A stretch of DNA of 64,000 bases from Paractinoplanes lichenicola (lineage in GTDB: Bacteria; Actinomycetota; Actinomycetes; Mycobacteriales; Micromonosporaceae): assembly GCF_016785085.1 (NCBI RefSeq), contig NZ_JAENHO010000005.1, forward strand, positions 434,001 through 498,000. The letters are read 5' to 3'. Positions 38,178 to 46,405 of the stretch are shown here, piece after piece (within the stretch, counting starts at the first letter, position 1; the number at the start of each line of letters is the position of its first letter). The translations under genes were made by a program, and so were the position numbers. The notes below the pieces were generated by a model. That model did not search any database. It had not been told where the DNA came from and worked only from the letters and a program-made list of their open reading frames with translations.

Positions 38178-38654
38178 TCAACGTTCCGGTGACGCGGCCT
38201 CCAATGCTTTCCGTAGGCGGTCGACGGCCGCCCGGGTGGGGGCGGGCAGCGCGGCGGACACGTCGGCGAGGTCGGCGATCACGGCCTCGGCCAGGGCGAA
38301 GAGAGCGCCGCCGGTCGCGCCGGGCACCGCGGCGAGGGTCTCGCGGACCAGCACGGCGCGGGTGAAGCGGCGGTCCCAGCGGCGGTCGGCTCCGACGCGT
38401 CGGTGCAGCTCAAGGGCCGCTCGCCGCAGAGAGTCGAAGTCTTTCCCGTACGCATCGGCGACCACCGGCTGCACGGCGGCGACCAGGCGTAGCCGGCGCT
38501 GCTCCGCGGCCTGGCGGCTGCCCAGACCGAGCGCGGCGGCGATCTCGCCCCAGGTCGCGCCGTCGCGCCGGGCCCGGTCGATCAGCTCGAGCTCCTGGAC
38601 GTCGAGCCGGGCCCGCGCGGCGGGAATGGTCCGCAAGTCGTCGAGGTCAGCCAC
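38178..38654 (-). CDS. HTH regulator, HSP18-regulator-like
   Basis: A 158-residue protein with an N-terminal helix (VQELELIDRARRDG), an HTH (ATWGEIAAALGLGSRQAAEQRRLRL), and a C-terminal helical region. This matches actinobacterial proteins annotated as HSP18 (RheA-like) regulators in my recollection; binding of a heat-shock promoter is not shown here. GTG 38654 is 6 nt from TACACT (38661-38666), suggesting a leaderless mRNA. The 29-bp palindrome overlapping its promoter suggests self-repression. It probably controls the MFS gene directly downstream. Confidence 0.65.
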   Translation of the reverse strand: MADLDDLRTIPAARARLDVQELELIDRARRDGATWGEIAAALGLGSRQAAEQRRLRLVAAVQPVVADAYGKDFDSLRRAALELHRRVGADRRWDRRFTRAVLVRETLAAVPGATGGALFALAEAVIADLADVSAALPAPTRAAVDRLRKALEAASPER

Positions 38655-38660
38655 GGACTC

Positions 38661-38666
38661 AGTGTA
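38661..38666 (-). promoter_or_regulatory. -10 hexamer for leaderless HTH gene
   Basis: TACACT read on the minus strand, six bases before GTG 38654. Confidence 0.4.
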
Positions 38667-38668
38667 GG

Positions 38669-38697
38669 GACTATGTCAATGATTCGTTGACATAGTC
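38669..38697. promoter_or_regulatory. large palindromic operator
   Basis: GACTATGTCAA (38669-38679) and TTGACATAGTC (38687-38697) are perfect 11-base inverted repeats with a 7-base spacer. It covers the -35 region of the HTH gene and the 3' coding end of the cupin gene. AT-rich and unlike the surroundings, it is most likely the binding site of the HTH protein. Confidence 0.7.
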
Positions 38698-39026
38698 GGG
38701 CCCAGAGTGCTGGAGCCGGCGGCCGATTCCTTGAGTTCGACGAAGACGCAATGCGTAGGCGTGTCACCGACATTCTCGCCGGAGTGCTCCTGGGCGCCGA
38801 CCCAGCGCACTGCACCGGCCGGAAGCGCCACGTCGACCGACCGCGACCCGTCGCTGATCCGGCGGCGGAAAGCGCCCAGCGTGTACATGACCGTGTCGGG
38901 GTGGTGGTGCGGATGGGTGCGGTCCCCGGGGTGGTCGCGATATTCCAGCACGCGGACCCGGTCGTTCTCGAAGACCACGCGGTAGAGCTCGGGATCGGTG
39001 ACAGCAGGGTCGTCGTAGCCGCTCAT
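38676..39026 (-). CDS. small cupin-domain protein
   Basis: A 116-residue single cupin from ATG 39026 (GTG 39035 is an alternative, nearer to the AAGGCGGG). Segments are DPELYRVVFENDRVRVLEYRD, the metal-binding THPHHHPDTVMYTL and GAVRWVGAQEHSGENVGDTPTHCVFVEL. The histidine cluster suggests a bound metal. Relatives are generic cytoplasmic cupins without a fixed reaction. It is divergent from the TetR gene; its last codons lie inside the palindromic operator of the HTH gene. Confidence 0.75.
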   Translation of the reverse strand: MSGYDDPAVTDPELYRVVFENDRVRVLEYRDHPGDRTHPHHHPDTVMYTLGAFRRRISDGSRSVDVALPAGAVRWVGAQEHSGENVGDTPTHCVFVELKESAAGSSTLGPTMSTNH

Positions 39027-39051
39027 GAGGGTCACCCGCCTTTATGGGACT

Positions 39052-39097
39052 CCAATACCATGGGATGACGGTACCATTACGATGATGTCAATACCAT
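39052..39097. promoter_or_regulatory. TetR/cupin divergent control region with CAATACCAT repeats
   Basis: CAATACCAT occurs at about 39052-39060 and at 39089-39097 in the same orientation, with another TACCAT (39072-39077) between. The last acts as the -10 of the TetR gene. Repeats this close to both starts suggest TetR binding sites. Confidence 0.4.
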
Positions 39098-39702
39098 ATG
39101 AGGCGAGCGGCCGCGTCGAGCAGAAGACCCGCACCCGGCAGGCCCTGGTCGAGGCCGCGCGGGAGCTGTTGGCCGGGGGGTCGACGCCGAGGGTCGAGGA
39201 CGCGGCCGTGCGGGCTCGGATCAGCCGTACGACGGCGTACCGCTACTTCGCCAACCAGCGTTCGCTCCTGCTCGCCGCCCAGCCTCAAATGCAGCCCGAC
39301 ACGCTGCTCCCCCCGGACGCGCCCCGCGAGCCACGGGCCCGGCTGGCCGCGTTCATGAGCGGCTTCGCCGCCTACAACCTGCGGTGGGAACCCCAGCTGC
39401 GCTCGGCCCTGCGGCTTTCGCTGGAAGATGCCACGGCCGAACGCCCGCTGCTGCGGCGGGGCCGGGCGATCGGCTGGATCGAGGACGCGTTGGCGCCCCT
39501 GGCGAACGACCATCCGCACGTCGACCGGCACGCGCTGGCGGTCGCCATCCGGTCGGCGACGGGGATCGAGTCGCTGATCTGGCTGATGGACATCGCCGGT
39601 CAGACCCGCGACGAGGCCGCCACAACAGTACGGGGAACCGCTCTTGCCCTCCTCGACGCGGCGCTCGCAGCGACCGGGGACGCGGCAGCCGCAGCAACCT
39701 GA
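39082..39702 (+). CDS. TetR-family transcriptional regulator
   Basis: A 206-residue protein. The N-terminal HTH (TRQALVEAARELLAGGSTPRVEDAAVRARISRTTAYRYFANQRSLL) is typical TetR, with the recognition helix at SRTTAYRYF. The C-terminal ligand domain is helical and ends in low-complexity Ala. Two ATGs (39082, 39085) are possible; 39085 lies 7 nt after TACCAT and may be leaderless. Divergent from the cupin gene, which is the likely target. The 3' end is 7 bases from the endonuclease IV stop on the other strand. Confidence 0.85.
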   Translation: MMSIPYEASGRVEQKTRTRQALVEAARELLAGGSTPRVEDAAVRARISRTTAYRYFANQRSLLLAAQPQMQPDTLLPPDAPREPRARLAAFMSGFAAYNLRWEPQLRSALRLSLEDATAERPLLRRGRAIGWIEDALAPLANDHPHVDRHALAVAIRSATGIESLIWLMDIAGQTRDEAATTVRGTALALLDAALAATGDAAAAAT

Positions 39703-39709
39703 GAAGCGG

Positions 39710-40570
39710 CTAACGCAGCGACTTGAGCAGGGCGATATCGGCCGCGTGGCCCTCGTGCTCCACCGACGGCGTCTCGACGATCACGGGCACGCCGGCCGTG
39801 GCCGGGTGGGTCATCAGCTCGGCGAACGCGGCCGTCCCGATGCGCCCGGCGCCGATCGTCTCGTGACGGTCGCGGGTGGAGCCGCAGTCGTCCTTCGAGT
39901 CGTTCGCGTGGATCAGTTTGAGGCGGTCGCGGCCGACCGTGGCGATCAGCGCGTCCAGCGTCGCCGTCATGCCGCCCGGGGTGGCCAGGTCGTGGCCGGC
40001 GGCCCAGGCGTGGCACGTGTCGAAGCAGACGCCCAGGCCGGGATGATTTTCCACCGCGTCCAGGTAGCGCTCGAGTTCCTGCACCTTGGAGGCCAGGCTG
40101 CGCCCGCCCCCGGCGCTCGGCTCGACCAGCAGCTGGGGCAGGCCGGGCCGTTCCAGCAGCGGCAGCAGCGCCTCGTGCAGCTGGTGGAACGCCTTGTCCT
40201 CGTGCGCCTCGTCGACCGAGCTGCCGGCGTGGAAGACCACCGCGGTCGCCCCGATGGCCTGGCCCCGTTCGAGCGCGTGGGCCAGCACGGCCGCCGACTT
40301 CTCGACCGTGAGCTCGGTCGGTGAGCCCAGATTCACGAGCAGGGAGGCGTGGATGTACGCCGGGATCTCGCGCTCGCCGATGCCGTCGCGGAACAGCACG
40401 TCCTGCTTCGGGTCGCCGGGCGGCATGGCCCAGCCGCGCGAGTTCGAGACGTACACCTGCAGCGTCTCGGACCCGGCGGCGTCCACGTAGGGCAGGGCGG
40501 CCTTGGCCAGCCCGCCCGACGTCTTGGTGTGTGAGCCGATCCGGCGGTCGGGAGAAGAGCCTAGAAGCAC
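39710..40570 (-). CDS. nfo: endonuclease IV (AP endonuclease, deoxyribonuclease IV)
   Basis: A 286-residue TIM-barrel zinc enzyme from GTG 40570. Metal-site segments are all present: RIGSHTKTSGG, YIHASLLVNLGS, VVFHAGSSVD, LLVEPSAGGG, VCFDTCHAWAAGHD, LKLIHANDSKDDCGSTRDRHETIGAGRIG and VIVETPS. It cuts DNA 5' to abasic sites in base-excision repair. The start lies 10 bases inside the 3' end of the kinase gene, so the two are translationally coupled. The longer upstream reading has no family likeness. Confidence 0.92.
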   Translation of the reverse strand: MLLGSSPDRRIGSHTKTSGGLAKAALPYVDAAGSETLQVYVSNSRGWAMPPGDPKQDVLFRDGIGEREIPAYIHASLLVNLGSPTELTVEKSAAVLAHALERGQAIGATAVVFHAGSSVDEAHEDKAFHQLHEALLPLLERPGLPQLLVEPSAGGGRSLASKVQELERYLDAVENHPGLGVCFDTCHAWAAGHDLATPGGMTATLDALIATVGRDRLKLIHANDSKDDCGSTRDRHETIGAGRIGTAAFAELMTHPATAGVPVIVETPSVEHEGHAADIALLKSLR

Positions 40571-42507
40571 TGGATGGCGACCTCGGTCTGCGGCGGCACC
40601 TGGGTGTTTCCGCCGGGCTGCTGGCTGCGGACGATGGCGTTGGCGTTGAAGTCGACCCGGACGCGCAGGTTCATCCCCTCCAGCGTGGCCTTGGCCTGCT
40701 GGCACGGCTGGTTGGTCAGGTCGGGCACGGTGACCAGCGGCGGGCCCTTGCTGACGTCGAGCGTGACCGTGTCGTCCTTGGTCGCGCCCGTGTTCGGCTT
40801 CGGGTTCTGCCCGATGACCGTGTCGGCCGGCTGGTCGCTGTCCTTGTAGACCTCGGCCGCGGTCAGGCCCAGGTTGGCCAGCTCGGTGCGGGCGTCGTTG
40901 ATGTTCTTGCCGGACAGGTCGGGCACCCGGATCGGGGCACGGCCCTTGCTGAGCACGACGGTGATCGTCGAGCCCCGCTTGAGCTGCGTGCCCGTCTTGG
41001 GGTCGGAGGCGATGACCGCACCCTCGGGCACGGTGTCGCTGTATTGCCCCGCGCCCTCCTTGAGCTTGAGGTTGAGCTGCTCGAGCTCGCCCCGCGCGGC
41101 CGTCAGCTCGAGGCCGGACAGGTCGGGCACGGCGAAGCGCTCGGGGCCGAGCGACAGGTTGACCGTGAGGACGCCGCCCTTGACGATCCGCTCATTGGCC
41201 GGCGGATCCTGCGAGACGACCGTGTCCTTGGCGACCGTCTCGCTGTAGGCGCCGTCGCCGTAGAAGAGCTCGAACCCGTTCTGCTGCGCGTACAGCTCGG
41301 CCTGGGCCTTGGTCATGTTGACCATGGGCGGCGAGTCGGTGTAGCGCCCGAGGGTGACCCACCACGTGCTGCCGATGACCACCAGCACCATCACGGCAAC
41401 GGCCGCGCTGAGCAGGATGCGGCGCCGGTCGGTGCCGCCGCGCAGCGAGCGCGACTTCGACCGGGGCATGCGGCCCGCGGTGTATTCCTGGCCGCGGGGG
41501 GCCTGGTTGGGCAGGCGGGCCCAGTTCGGACGATCGCCGACGCCGACCGCGGGCACCACGGTGGTGGCATCGGTGATGGCGCCGCGCGCGGGCGGCACCT
41601 GGCGCAGCAGCGCGGTCTCGACGTTCGCCGCGCCCAGGTCGTCGCGGACCGTCTGCACCTCGGCCAGCAGCGCGCCGGCGTCGGTGGGGCGGGCCCCCGG
41701 GTCGCGGCGGGTGGCGCGGGCGGTCAGGTCGTCGAGCACCGAGGGCAGGCCCTTGACGATGCTGGACGGGGCCGGGACGTCGTTGTCGACGTGCTCCCAG
41801 GCGACCGCGACCGGGTCGTCGCCGTCGAACGGCACCCGGCCGGTGAGCATCTCGAACAGCACGATGCCGGCCGAATACACATCCGTACGGGCGTCGGCGT
41901 GACCCTCGGTGACCAGCTCGGGCGCGACGTAGGCGACGGTGGCCATCAGCTGGCCGCCCTCGTCGGCGCTGCTCGCCTCGACGGCGCGGGCCAGCCCGAA
42001 GTCGGCCACCTTGACGACGGAGTCGACCAGGTTGGCCACGCCGCCGCTGGGCGCCTCGGCCACCAGCACGTTCTCGGGCTTGACGTCACGGTGCACGAGG
42101 CCGGCGCGGTGGGCGGCGGCGATCGCGGCGAGCATCTGCTCGAGGATCGCCAGCGCCTCCACCGGGTTGAGCCGGCGGCGCTGGGTCAGCAGGTCGCGCA
42201 GCGTGCGGCCCTGCACGTACTCCATGACCAGATAGGGCAGGCCCTGGTGGCGGCCCTGGTCGTACACGGCGACGACGTTGGGATGGGTGAGCCGGGCGAT
42301 CGTCTTGGCCTCGTCGGTGAACCGGTCGACGAAGTGGGCATTGGTCGCCTGCGACGGGTGAATGATCTTCAGAGCGACGGTGCGTTCGAGTCGTTCGTCG
42401 GTGGCGGTGTAGACGGTTGCCATGCCACCACGGGCCACGCGACCGGTGATCCGGTAGCGGCCGTCAATCGTCGTGCCGATCAACGTGTCGGCGACTGTGG
42501 TGTCCAT
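40561..42507 (-). CDS. pknL: Ser/Thr protein kinase with four PASTA domains (PknL-like)
   Basis: A 648-residue membrane kinase. The kinase domain (about residues 17-280) has ARGGMATVY, ATP-binding K47, HRDVKPENVLV (Asp141) and DFGLA (169-173); all catalytic residues are present. A linker, one membrane helix (about 370-390) and four extracellular PASTA repeats follow; the last ends in QCF. Such kinases sense muropeptides or lipid II. The nearby Rv2175c-like gene, a known PknL substrate in M. tuberculosis, supports the name. TACACT at 42516-42521 (minus) lies 8 nt before ATG 42507. Confidence 0.9.
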   Translation of the reverse strand: MDTTVADTLIGTTIDGRYRITGRVARGGMATVYTATDERLERTVALKIIHPSQATNAHFVDRFTDEAKTIARLTHPNVVAVYDQGRHQGLPYLVMEYVQGRTLRDLLTQRRRLNPVEALAILEQMLAAIAAAHRAGLVHRDVKPENVLVAEAPSGGVANLVDSVVKVADFGLARAVEASSADEGGQLMATVAYVAPELVTEGHADARTDVYSAGIVLFEMLTGRVPFDGDDPVAVAWEHVDNDVPAPSSIVKGLPSVLDDLTARATRRDPGARPTDAGALLAEVQTVRDDLGAANVETALLRQVPPARGAITDATTVVPAVGVGDRPNWARLPNQAPRGQEYTAGRMPRSKSRSLRGGTDRRRILLSAAVAVMVLVVIGSTWWVTLGRYTDSPPMVNMTKAQAELYAQQNGFELFYGDGAYSETVAKDTVVSQDPPANERIVKGGVLTVNLSLGPERFAVPDLSGLELTAARGELEQLNLKLKEGAGQYSDTVPEGAVIASDPKTGTQLKRGSTITVVLSKGRAPIRVPDLSGKNINDARTELANLGLTAAEVYKDSDQPADTVIGQNPKPNTGATKDDTVTLDVSKGPPLVTVPDLTNQPCQQAKATLEGMNLRVRVDFNANAIVRSQQPGGNTQVPPQTEVAIQCF

Positions 42508-42621
42508 CGGCGTGAAGTGTATGTGGCTTTCGCTTGGGGGCAGCCCAGGATGTCACAGCTGAGTCCAAACGGGTACGACCAAGCCCCGTACGCGGCCGGA
42601 TCTGCCCCGGCAAAAGCGGAT

Positions 42622-43338
42622 TTAGTGGTTCCTCTTGTGGCGTCGGCCATGCCACGACTGGCTCGGCGAGACGGAGTTGCCCGGGCTCGCGGAGTCGCTC
42701 GGGGACGGGCCGGGACTGCCCGGATCGGACGAATCCGGCGAGGACGGTGACGGCGAGGTCGTCGGCGAGGGCGACGAGGTGGGGGCCGTCGGCGTCGGCA
42801 CGGGCGGCTTGCCATGGCTTTCCGGATTTGTCGGCTTAGTGGACCGGATCGGAGTGTTCGCAGGTGGCGGTGGAGGCGGCGGCGCCTCGACCGCGCGCGG
42901 CGGGGCCGGATCCGTCGGCACGGGAGCGGGCGCGGCGGGAACGGTCGCCGCCGTGGTGGCGGGCGGAACCCGTACGGGGGAAGCCGACGACCCCATGCCC
43001 ACGGCGGTGGTCGCGGCGGCGCGCGGCGGGGAGGTGCCGGCCGCGGCCGTGGTCTCCGACACGAGCGAGCCCAGCCCGTTCACGACGGCCAGGTAGGCCC
43101 CGGCCGCACCGGCCACGGTCAACGTCGCGAAGGCGGTCACCGCGAGCGCGCGGCGCGGCCGGCGGGCCACCGGGGCGGGCGCCGGGTCGATCGGCAGGTC
43201 GATGCCGAAGGTGCCCATCCCGGTCGAGGTCATGTCGGGCCCACCGGCGGGCGGTTCGGCCGGCGTGCGGCCCATGTCGTAGCGCAGCGAACGCCACGCG
43301 CCGGCGACCTCCGTACGGGTCCTGCGCAGCAGGCTCAT
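42622..43338 (-). CDS. single-pass membrane protein with long Pro/Ser/Thr-rich tail
   Basis: A 238-residue protein from ATG 43338 (AAGGA upstream). A cytoplasmic N-terminus (MSLLRRTRTEVAGAWRSLRYD) is followed by one membrane helix (ALAVTAFATLTVAGAAGAYLAVV, about residues 68-90). An extracellular tail then follows, of Pro, Ala, Thr and Ser with runs of Pro and SPSP-type repeats, ending in a basic HGRRHKRNH. It lies between pknL and the Rv2175c-like gene, divergent from the latter. Possibly a cell-wall-spanning anchor or a kinase substrate; no family recognised. Confidence 0.6.
   Translation of the reverse strand: MSLLRRTRTEVAGAWRSLRYDMGRTPAEPPAGGPDMTSTGMGTFGIDLPIDPAPAPVARRPRRALAVTAFATLTVAGAAGAYLAVVNGLGSLVSETTAAAGTSPPRAAATTAVGMGSSASPVRVPPATTAATVPAAPAPVPTDPAPPRAVEAPPPPPPPANTPIRSTKPTNPESHGKPPVPTPTAPTSSPSPTTSPSPSSPDSSDPGSPGPSPSDSASPGNSVSPSQSWHGRRHKRNH
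42823..42832 (+). repeat. CGGATTTGTC decamer, relative of the AT-rich repeat
   Basis: Shares 10 bases with the repeat copy at 12005-12025. It lies inside the proline-rich protein gene. Confidence 0.25.
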
Positions 43339-43359
43339 CGGGTTCCTTCTCCGCTCTCG

Positions 43360-43365
43360 TACGCT
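43360..43365 (+). promoter_or_regulatory. -10 hexamer for leaderless Rv2175c-like gene
   Basis: TACGCT, six bases, then GTG 43372. Confidence 0.45.
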
Positions 43366-43371
43366 GTAGGG

Positions 43372-43722
43372 GTGAGCGATTCCGTAACCGCCGGCCCGGC
43401 CGAGTGGATCAACCTGCCGGACGTGTCGGCGAAGCTCGACGTGTCGATCAGCAAGGTCCACCAGATGATTCGCGACGGGCACCTGCTCGCCGTGCGCCGT
43501 GACGGCATCCGCGTGGTCCCGGCCGACCTGGTGGCCAACAGCACGGTGCTGAAGCACCTCCCCGGCGTCCTGAACTTGCTGCGCGACGCCGGGTATAACG
43601 ACGAAGAGGCCCTCCGGTGGCTGTACGAGCCGGACGAGGCGCTCGACGGGAACGCGGCGAAGGGCCTCGGCGGGCATCGCGCCCGCGAGGTGAAGAGGCG
43701 CGCTCAGGCGCTGGGTTTCTAA
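43372..43722 (+). CDS. Rv2175c-like DNA-binding protein
   Basis: A 116-residue protein. The N-terminal half is a winged helix of excisionase/MerR type (EWINLPDVSAKLDVSISKVHQMIRDGHLLAVRRDGIRVVPADL). The C-terminal half is the conserved LPGVLNLLRDAGYNDEEALRWLYEPDEAL and ends in HRAREVKRRAQALGF, closely following M. tuberculosis Rv2175c. Rv2175c is phosphorylated by PknL, which weakens its DNA binding. The Thr/Ser-rich head here (SDSVTAGPAE) could hold the phosphosite. Convergent with the polyprenyl synthase gene. Confidence 0.86.
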   Translation: MSDSVTAGPAEWINLPDVSAKLDVSISKVHQMIRDGHLLAVRRDGIRVVPADLVANSTVLKHLPGVLNLLRDAGYNDEEALRWLYEPDEALDGNAAKGLGGHRAREVKRRAQALGF

Positions 43723-43727
43723 GAGCC

Positions 43728-44795
43728 TCAGACCGTACGGCGGGTCGCGGCGTCGGCCAGGCGGTGCAGCACGTCGCGCGCCTCCGGCTCGACCGGCGCG
43801 CCGTCCAGGGCCGCCAGCGAGGTCGTCATCAGCTCGTCGATGCGGCGCTCGGTGGCGGCCAGCGCCCCGCTGTCGCGGATCAGGGCCCGCAGCCGCTGCA
43901 CGCCGGCGTCGTCGAGGCCCTGATCGCCCAGCCCGGCGTCGAGCTCCGCGCTCTCCTTCTCGCCCAGGGCCGCGAACGCCGCCGCCACGAGATAGGTGCG
44001 CTTGCCCTCGCGCAGGTCGTCGCCGGCGGGCTTGCCGGTGCGCTCCGGGTCGCCGAACACGCCCAGCACGTCGTCGCGCAGCTGGAACGCCTCGCCCAGC
44101 GGCAGGCCGAAACCCGAATAGGCCGCGGAGACGGCGGCGCTCGCCCCGGCCAATGCCGCGCCCAGCAGCAGCGGGCGCTCGACCGTGTATTTCGCCGACT
44201 TGAACCGGGCGACCTTGCCGGCCCGCTCGAGCGACGTGTCGGCCGTGGCCTGGGTCAGCACGTCGAGATATTGCCCGACGGTGACCTCCGTACGCATCTC
44301 GTCGAAGACCGGCCGGGCCCGGGTGAGCTCGACCGCCCCGACCCCCGAGGTGTGCAGCAGCTCGTCCGACCAGACCAGGGCCAGGTCGCCCAGCAGCACG
44401 GCCGCGCTGTCGCCGAAGGCCGCCGCCCCGCCCCGCCAGCCCGACGCCGTGTGCCGCGCCTCGAACCGCCGGTGCACCGAGGGCTCGCCGCGCCGGGTGT
44501 CCGACCGGTCCATCAGGTCGTCGTGGATCAGCGCGCTGGCCTGCACCAGTTCGAGCGCCGCGAGCGCGGAGACGACCTGCTCGGAGTCGGCGCCGCCGGC
44601 CCCGCGGAAGCCCCAGTAGGCGAACGCCGGGCGCAGCCGCTTGCCGCCCTTGAGCACCAGATCCTCGACCGCCTCGGCCACGGGGACCAGCGCCGGGTCG
44701 ATCCCGGTGAGGCGGGCGCGCTGCTCACCGAGGAAGGCGGCGAGCGCCTTGTCGACGCGGGCGCGCAGGTCGGCGGCATCCAGGGGCGAGGTCAC
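43728..44795 (-). CDS. idsA2: polyprenyl (geranylgeranyl-type) diphosphate synthase
   Basis: A 355-residue trans-prenyltransferase: GGKRLRPAFAYW, the first aspartate motif DDLMD (about residues 92-96), and a second DDVLGVFGD region. The residues before the first motif are A-L-I-H, so chain length is not obvious; GGPP is likely. Gene order (next to metF and the Rv2175c gene) matches M. tuberculosis idsA2 (Rv2173). It could feed the carotenoid genes 13 kb away. GTG 44795 is 7 nt after TAGCGT on the minus strand. Confidence 0.88.
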   Translation of the reverse strand: MTSPLDAADLRARVDKALAAFLGEQRARLTGIDPALVPVAEAVEDLVLKGGKRLRPAFAYWGFRGAGGADSEQVVSALAALELVQASALIHDDLMDRSDTRRGEPSVHRRFEARHTASGWRGGAAAFGDSAAVLLGDLALVWSDELLHTSGVGAVELTRARPVFDEMRTEVTVGQYLDVLTQATADTSLERAGKVARFKSAKYTVERPLLLGAALAGASAAVSAAYSGFGLPLGEAFQLRDDVLGVFGDPERTGKPAGDDLREGKRTYLVAAAFAALGEKESAELDAGLGDQGLDDAGVQRLRALIRDSGALAATERRIDELMTTSLAALDGAPVEPEARDVLHRLADAATRRTV

Positions 44796-44802
44796 CGCAC
44801 GA

Positions 44803-44828
44803 ACGCTAGCGGACGACCTCGGTAGAGT
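44803..44828. promoter_or_regulatory. divergent leaderless promoters of idsA2 and metF
   Basis: TAGCGT on the minus strand (44803-44808) is 7 nt before GTG 44795, and TAGAGT on the plus strand (44823-44828) is 6 nt before GTG 44835. The two -10 boxes are only 14 bases apart, so the -35 regions overlap the opposite promoter. Confidence 0.5.
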
Positions 44829-44834
44829 GACGGT

Positions 44835-45752
44835 GTGGCTCTCGGACTTCCCTCTCGTCTCCCCGCGACACCGGCGATCGGTGAGCTCGTCCGGGGGTCC
44901 GTCCCGACGTTCTCGTTCGAGTTCTTCCCGCCCAAGACCCCCGAGGGCGAGCGGCTGCTGTGGCGGGCGATCCGCGAGCTCGAGCCGCTGCGGCCGAGCT
45001 TCGTGTCGATCACGTACGGCGCGGGCGGCACCACGCGCGACACCACGGTCGCCGTCACCGAGCGGGTCGCGACCGAGACCACGCTGCTGCCCATGGCCCA
45101 CCTGACCGCGGTCAACCACTCGGTGGCCGAGCTGCGCAACGTGATCGGCCGGCTGGCCGGGGCGGGCATCCGCAACGTGCTCGCGGTGCGTGGCGACCCG
45201 CCCGGCGACCCGATGGGTGAGTGGGTGCAGCACGCCGACGGAGTGCTCTACGCGGAGGATCTGGTCCGGCTGGTCAAGGAGTCGGGCGACTTCAGCGTCG
45301 GCGTGGCCGCCTTCCCGTACAAACACCCCCGCTCGGCCGACGTCGAGAGCGACACCGCGAATTTCGTCCGCAAATGCCGGGCCGGGGCCGATTTTGCGAT
45401 CACGCAGATGTTCTTCGAGGCCGACGAGTATCTGCGCCTGCGCGACCGGGTCGCGGCCACGGGTTGCGACACGCCGATCCTGCCCGGCGTGATGCCGGTG
45501 ACCCGGATGGCCACGATCGAGCGCTCGTCCCAGCTCTCCGGGGCGCCGTTCCCGCCGGCCCTGCTCGCTCGCTTCGAGAAGGTGGCGAACGACGAGGCCG
45601 CCGTACGGGAACTCGGGGTCGAAGTGTGCGCCGAGATGTGCGCCAAACTGATCGACGAGGGCGTGCCGGGCATCCACTTCATCACGCTCAACCGGTCGAC
45701 GGCGACGCGCGAGGTGTGGCAACTGCTGGCGCCCCTGCCCGCGGCCGCCTGA
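44835..45752 (+). CDS. metF: 5,10-methylenetetrahydrofolate reductase
   Basis: A 305-residue FAD-containing TIM barrel: TFSFEFFPPKTPEGERLLW at the start, FVSITYGAGGTTRD, AHLTAVNHS, VLAVRGDPPGD, FAITQMFFEADEYLRL, and PGVMPVTRM. It makes 5-methyl-THF for methionine synthesis. The length is that of bacterial MetF. Homologue of the reductase gene beside idsA2 in mycobacteria (Rv2172c). The mRNA seems leaderless. The next gene starts 3 nt after the stop. I see no SAM or B12 riboswitch upstream. Confidence 0.93.
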   Translation: MALGLPSRLPATPAIGELVRGSVPTFSFEFFPPKTPEGERLLWRAIRELEPLRPSFVSITYGAGGTTRDTTVAVTERVATETTLLPMAHLTAVNHSVAELRNVIGRLAGAGIRNVLAVRGDPPGDPMGEWVQHADGVLYAEDLVRLVKESGDFSVGVAAFPYKHPRSADVESDTANFVRKCRAGADFAITQMFFEADEYLRLRDRVAATGCDTPILPGVMPVTRMATIERSSQLSGAPFPPALLARFEKVANDEAAVRELGVEVCAEMCAKLIDEGVPGIHFITLNRSTATREVWQLLAPLPAAA

Positions 45753-45754
45753 CC

Positions 45755-46405
45755 GTGCTCTGGGACGACTACGCCACGGCGTGGTCCGGGCTGCACGGCG
45801 GCTTCGATCCACGGCGAGCTTCCTTCCTCGTACGGGGGTGGGTGCGCATCGCGTACGGGGTGGGCTCGTGGCTGGGCCGGCACCGGGTCGGCCCGATGAC
45901 CGTGACCACCGCGGGGCTGCTGATCTGCGCCACCGTGCCCGCGGCCGTGCTGCTGGGGCGGTGGGGCGCGCTGCTGGCGGCGGTGCTGGTGCTGGTGGCG
46001 GCGCTGGCCGACGGGCTGGACGGCGCGGTCGCCGTGATCACCGGGCGCACCACCAAGCTGGGCTACGTCTACGACTCGGTCGCCGACCGGCTCGGCGAGC
46101 TGGCCTGGCTGATCGCCTTCTGGCTGGCCGGCGCGCCCGGTTGGCTGGTGGTGACGGCCGGGGCGGCGTCCTGGCTGCAGGAGTATGCGCGGGCCCGCGC
46201 CACGGCGGCCGGCATGTCCGAGATCGGCGTCGTGACCGTGGCCGAACGGCCTACGCGGGTGCTGGTCGCCATCTTCGGGCTGCTGGCGGCGGCACTGGTG
46301 CCGGTCGCGATCACTGTTGCTACCGCGGTCTGGCTGGGGCTGGCGCTGGTGGCGGGTGTTCAGCTCGCGGTCGCTATCGGGCGGGCGCTGCGAACCTCCT
46401 CATGA
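45755..46405 (+). CDS. CDP-alcohol phosphatidyltransferase
   Basis: A 216-residue membrane enzyme with about six hydrophobic segments. The active-site motif is DGLDGAVAVITGRTTKLGYVYDSVAD, which keeps the D-x2-DG-x2-A ... G-x3-D-x3-D pattern with all four Asp; the usual Arg after Ala is Val. It joins CDP-diacylglycerol (or CDP-archaeol-like donors) to an alcohol such as inositol phosphate or glycerol phosphate. GTG 45755 follows metF by 2 nt, so it is probably in the same operon. The alcohol is unknown. Confidence 0.78.
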   Translation: MLWDDYATAWSGLHGGFDPRRASFLVRGWVRIAYGVGSWLGRHRVGPMTVTTAGLLICATVPAAVLLGRWGALLAAVLVLVAALADGLDGAVAVITGRTTKLGYVYDSVADRLGELAWLIAFWLAGAPGWLVVTAGAASWLQEYARARATAAGMSEIGVVTVAERPTRVLVAIFGLLAAALVPVAITVATAVWLGLALVAGVQLAVAIGRALRTSS

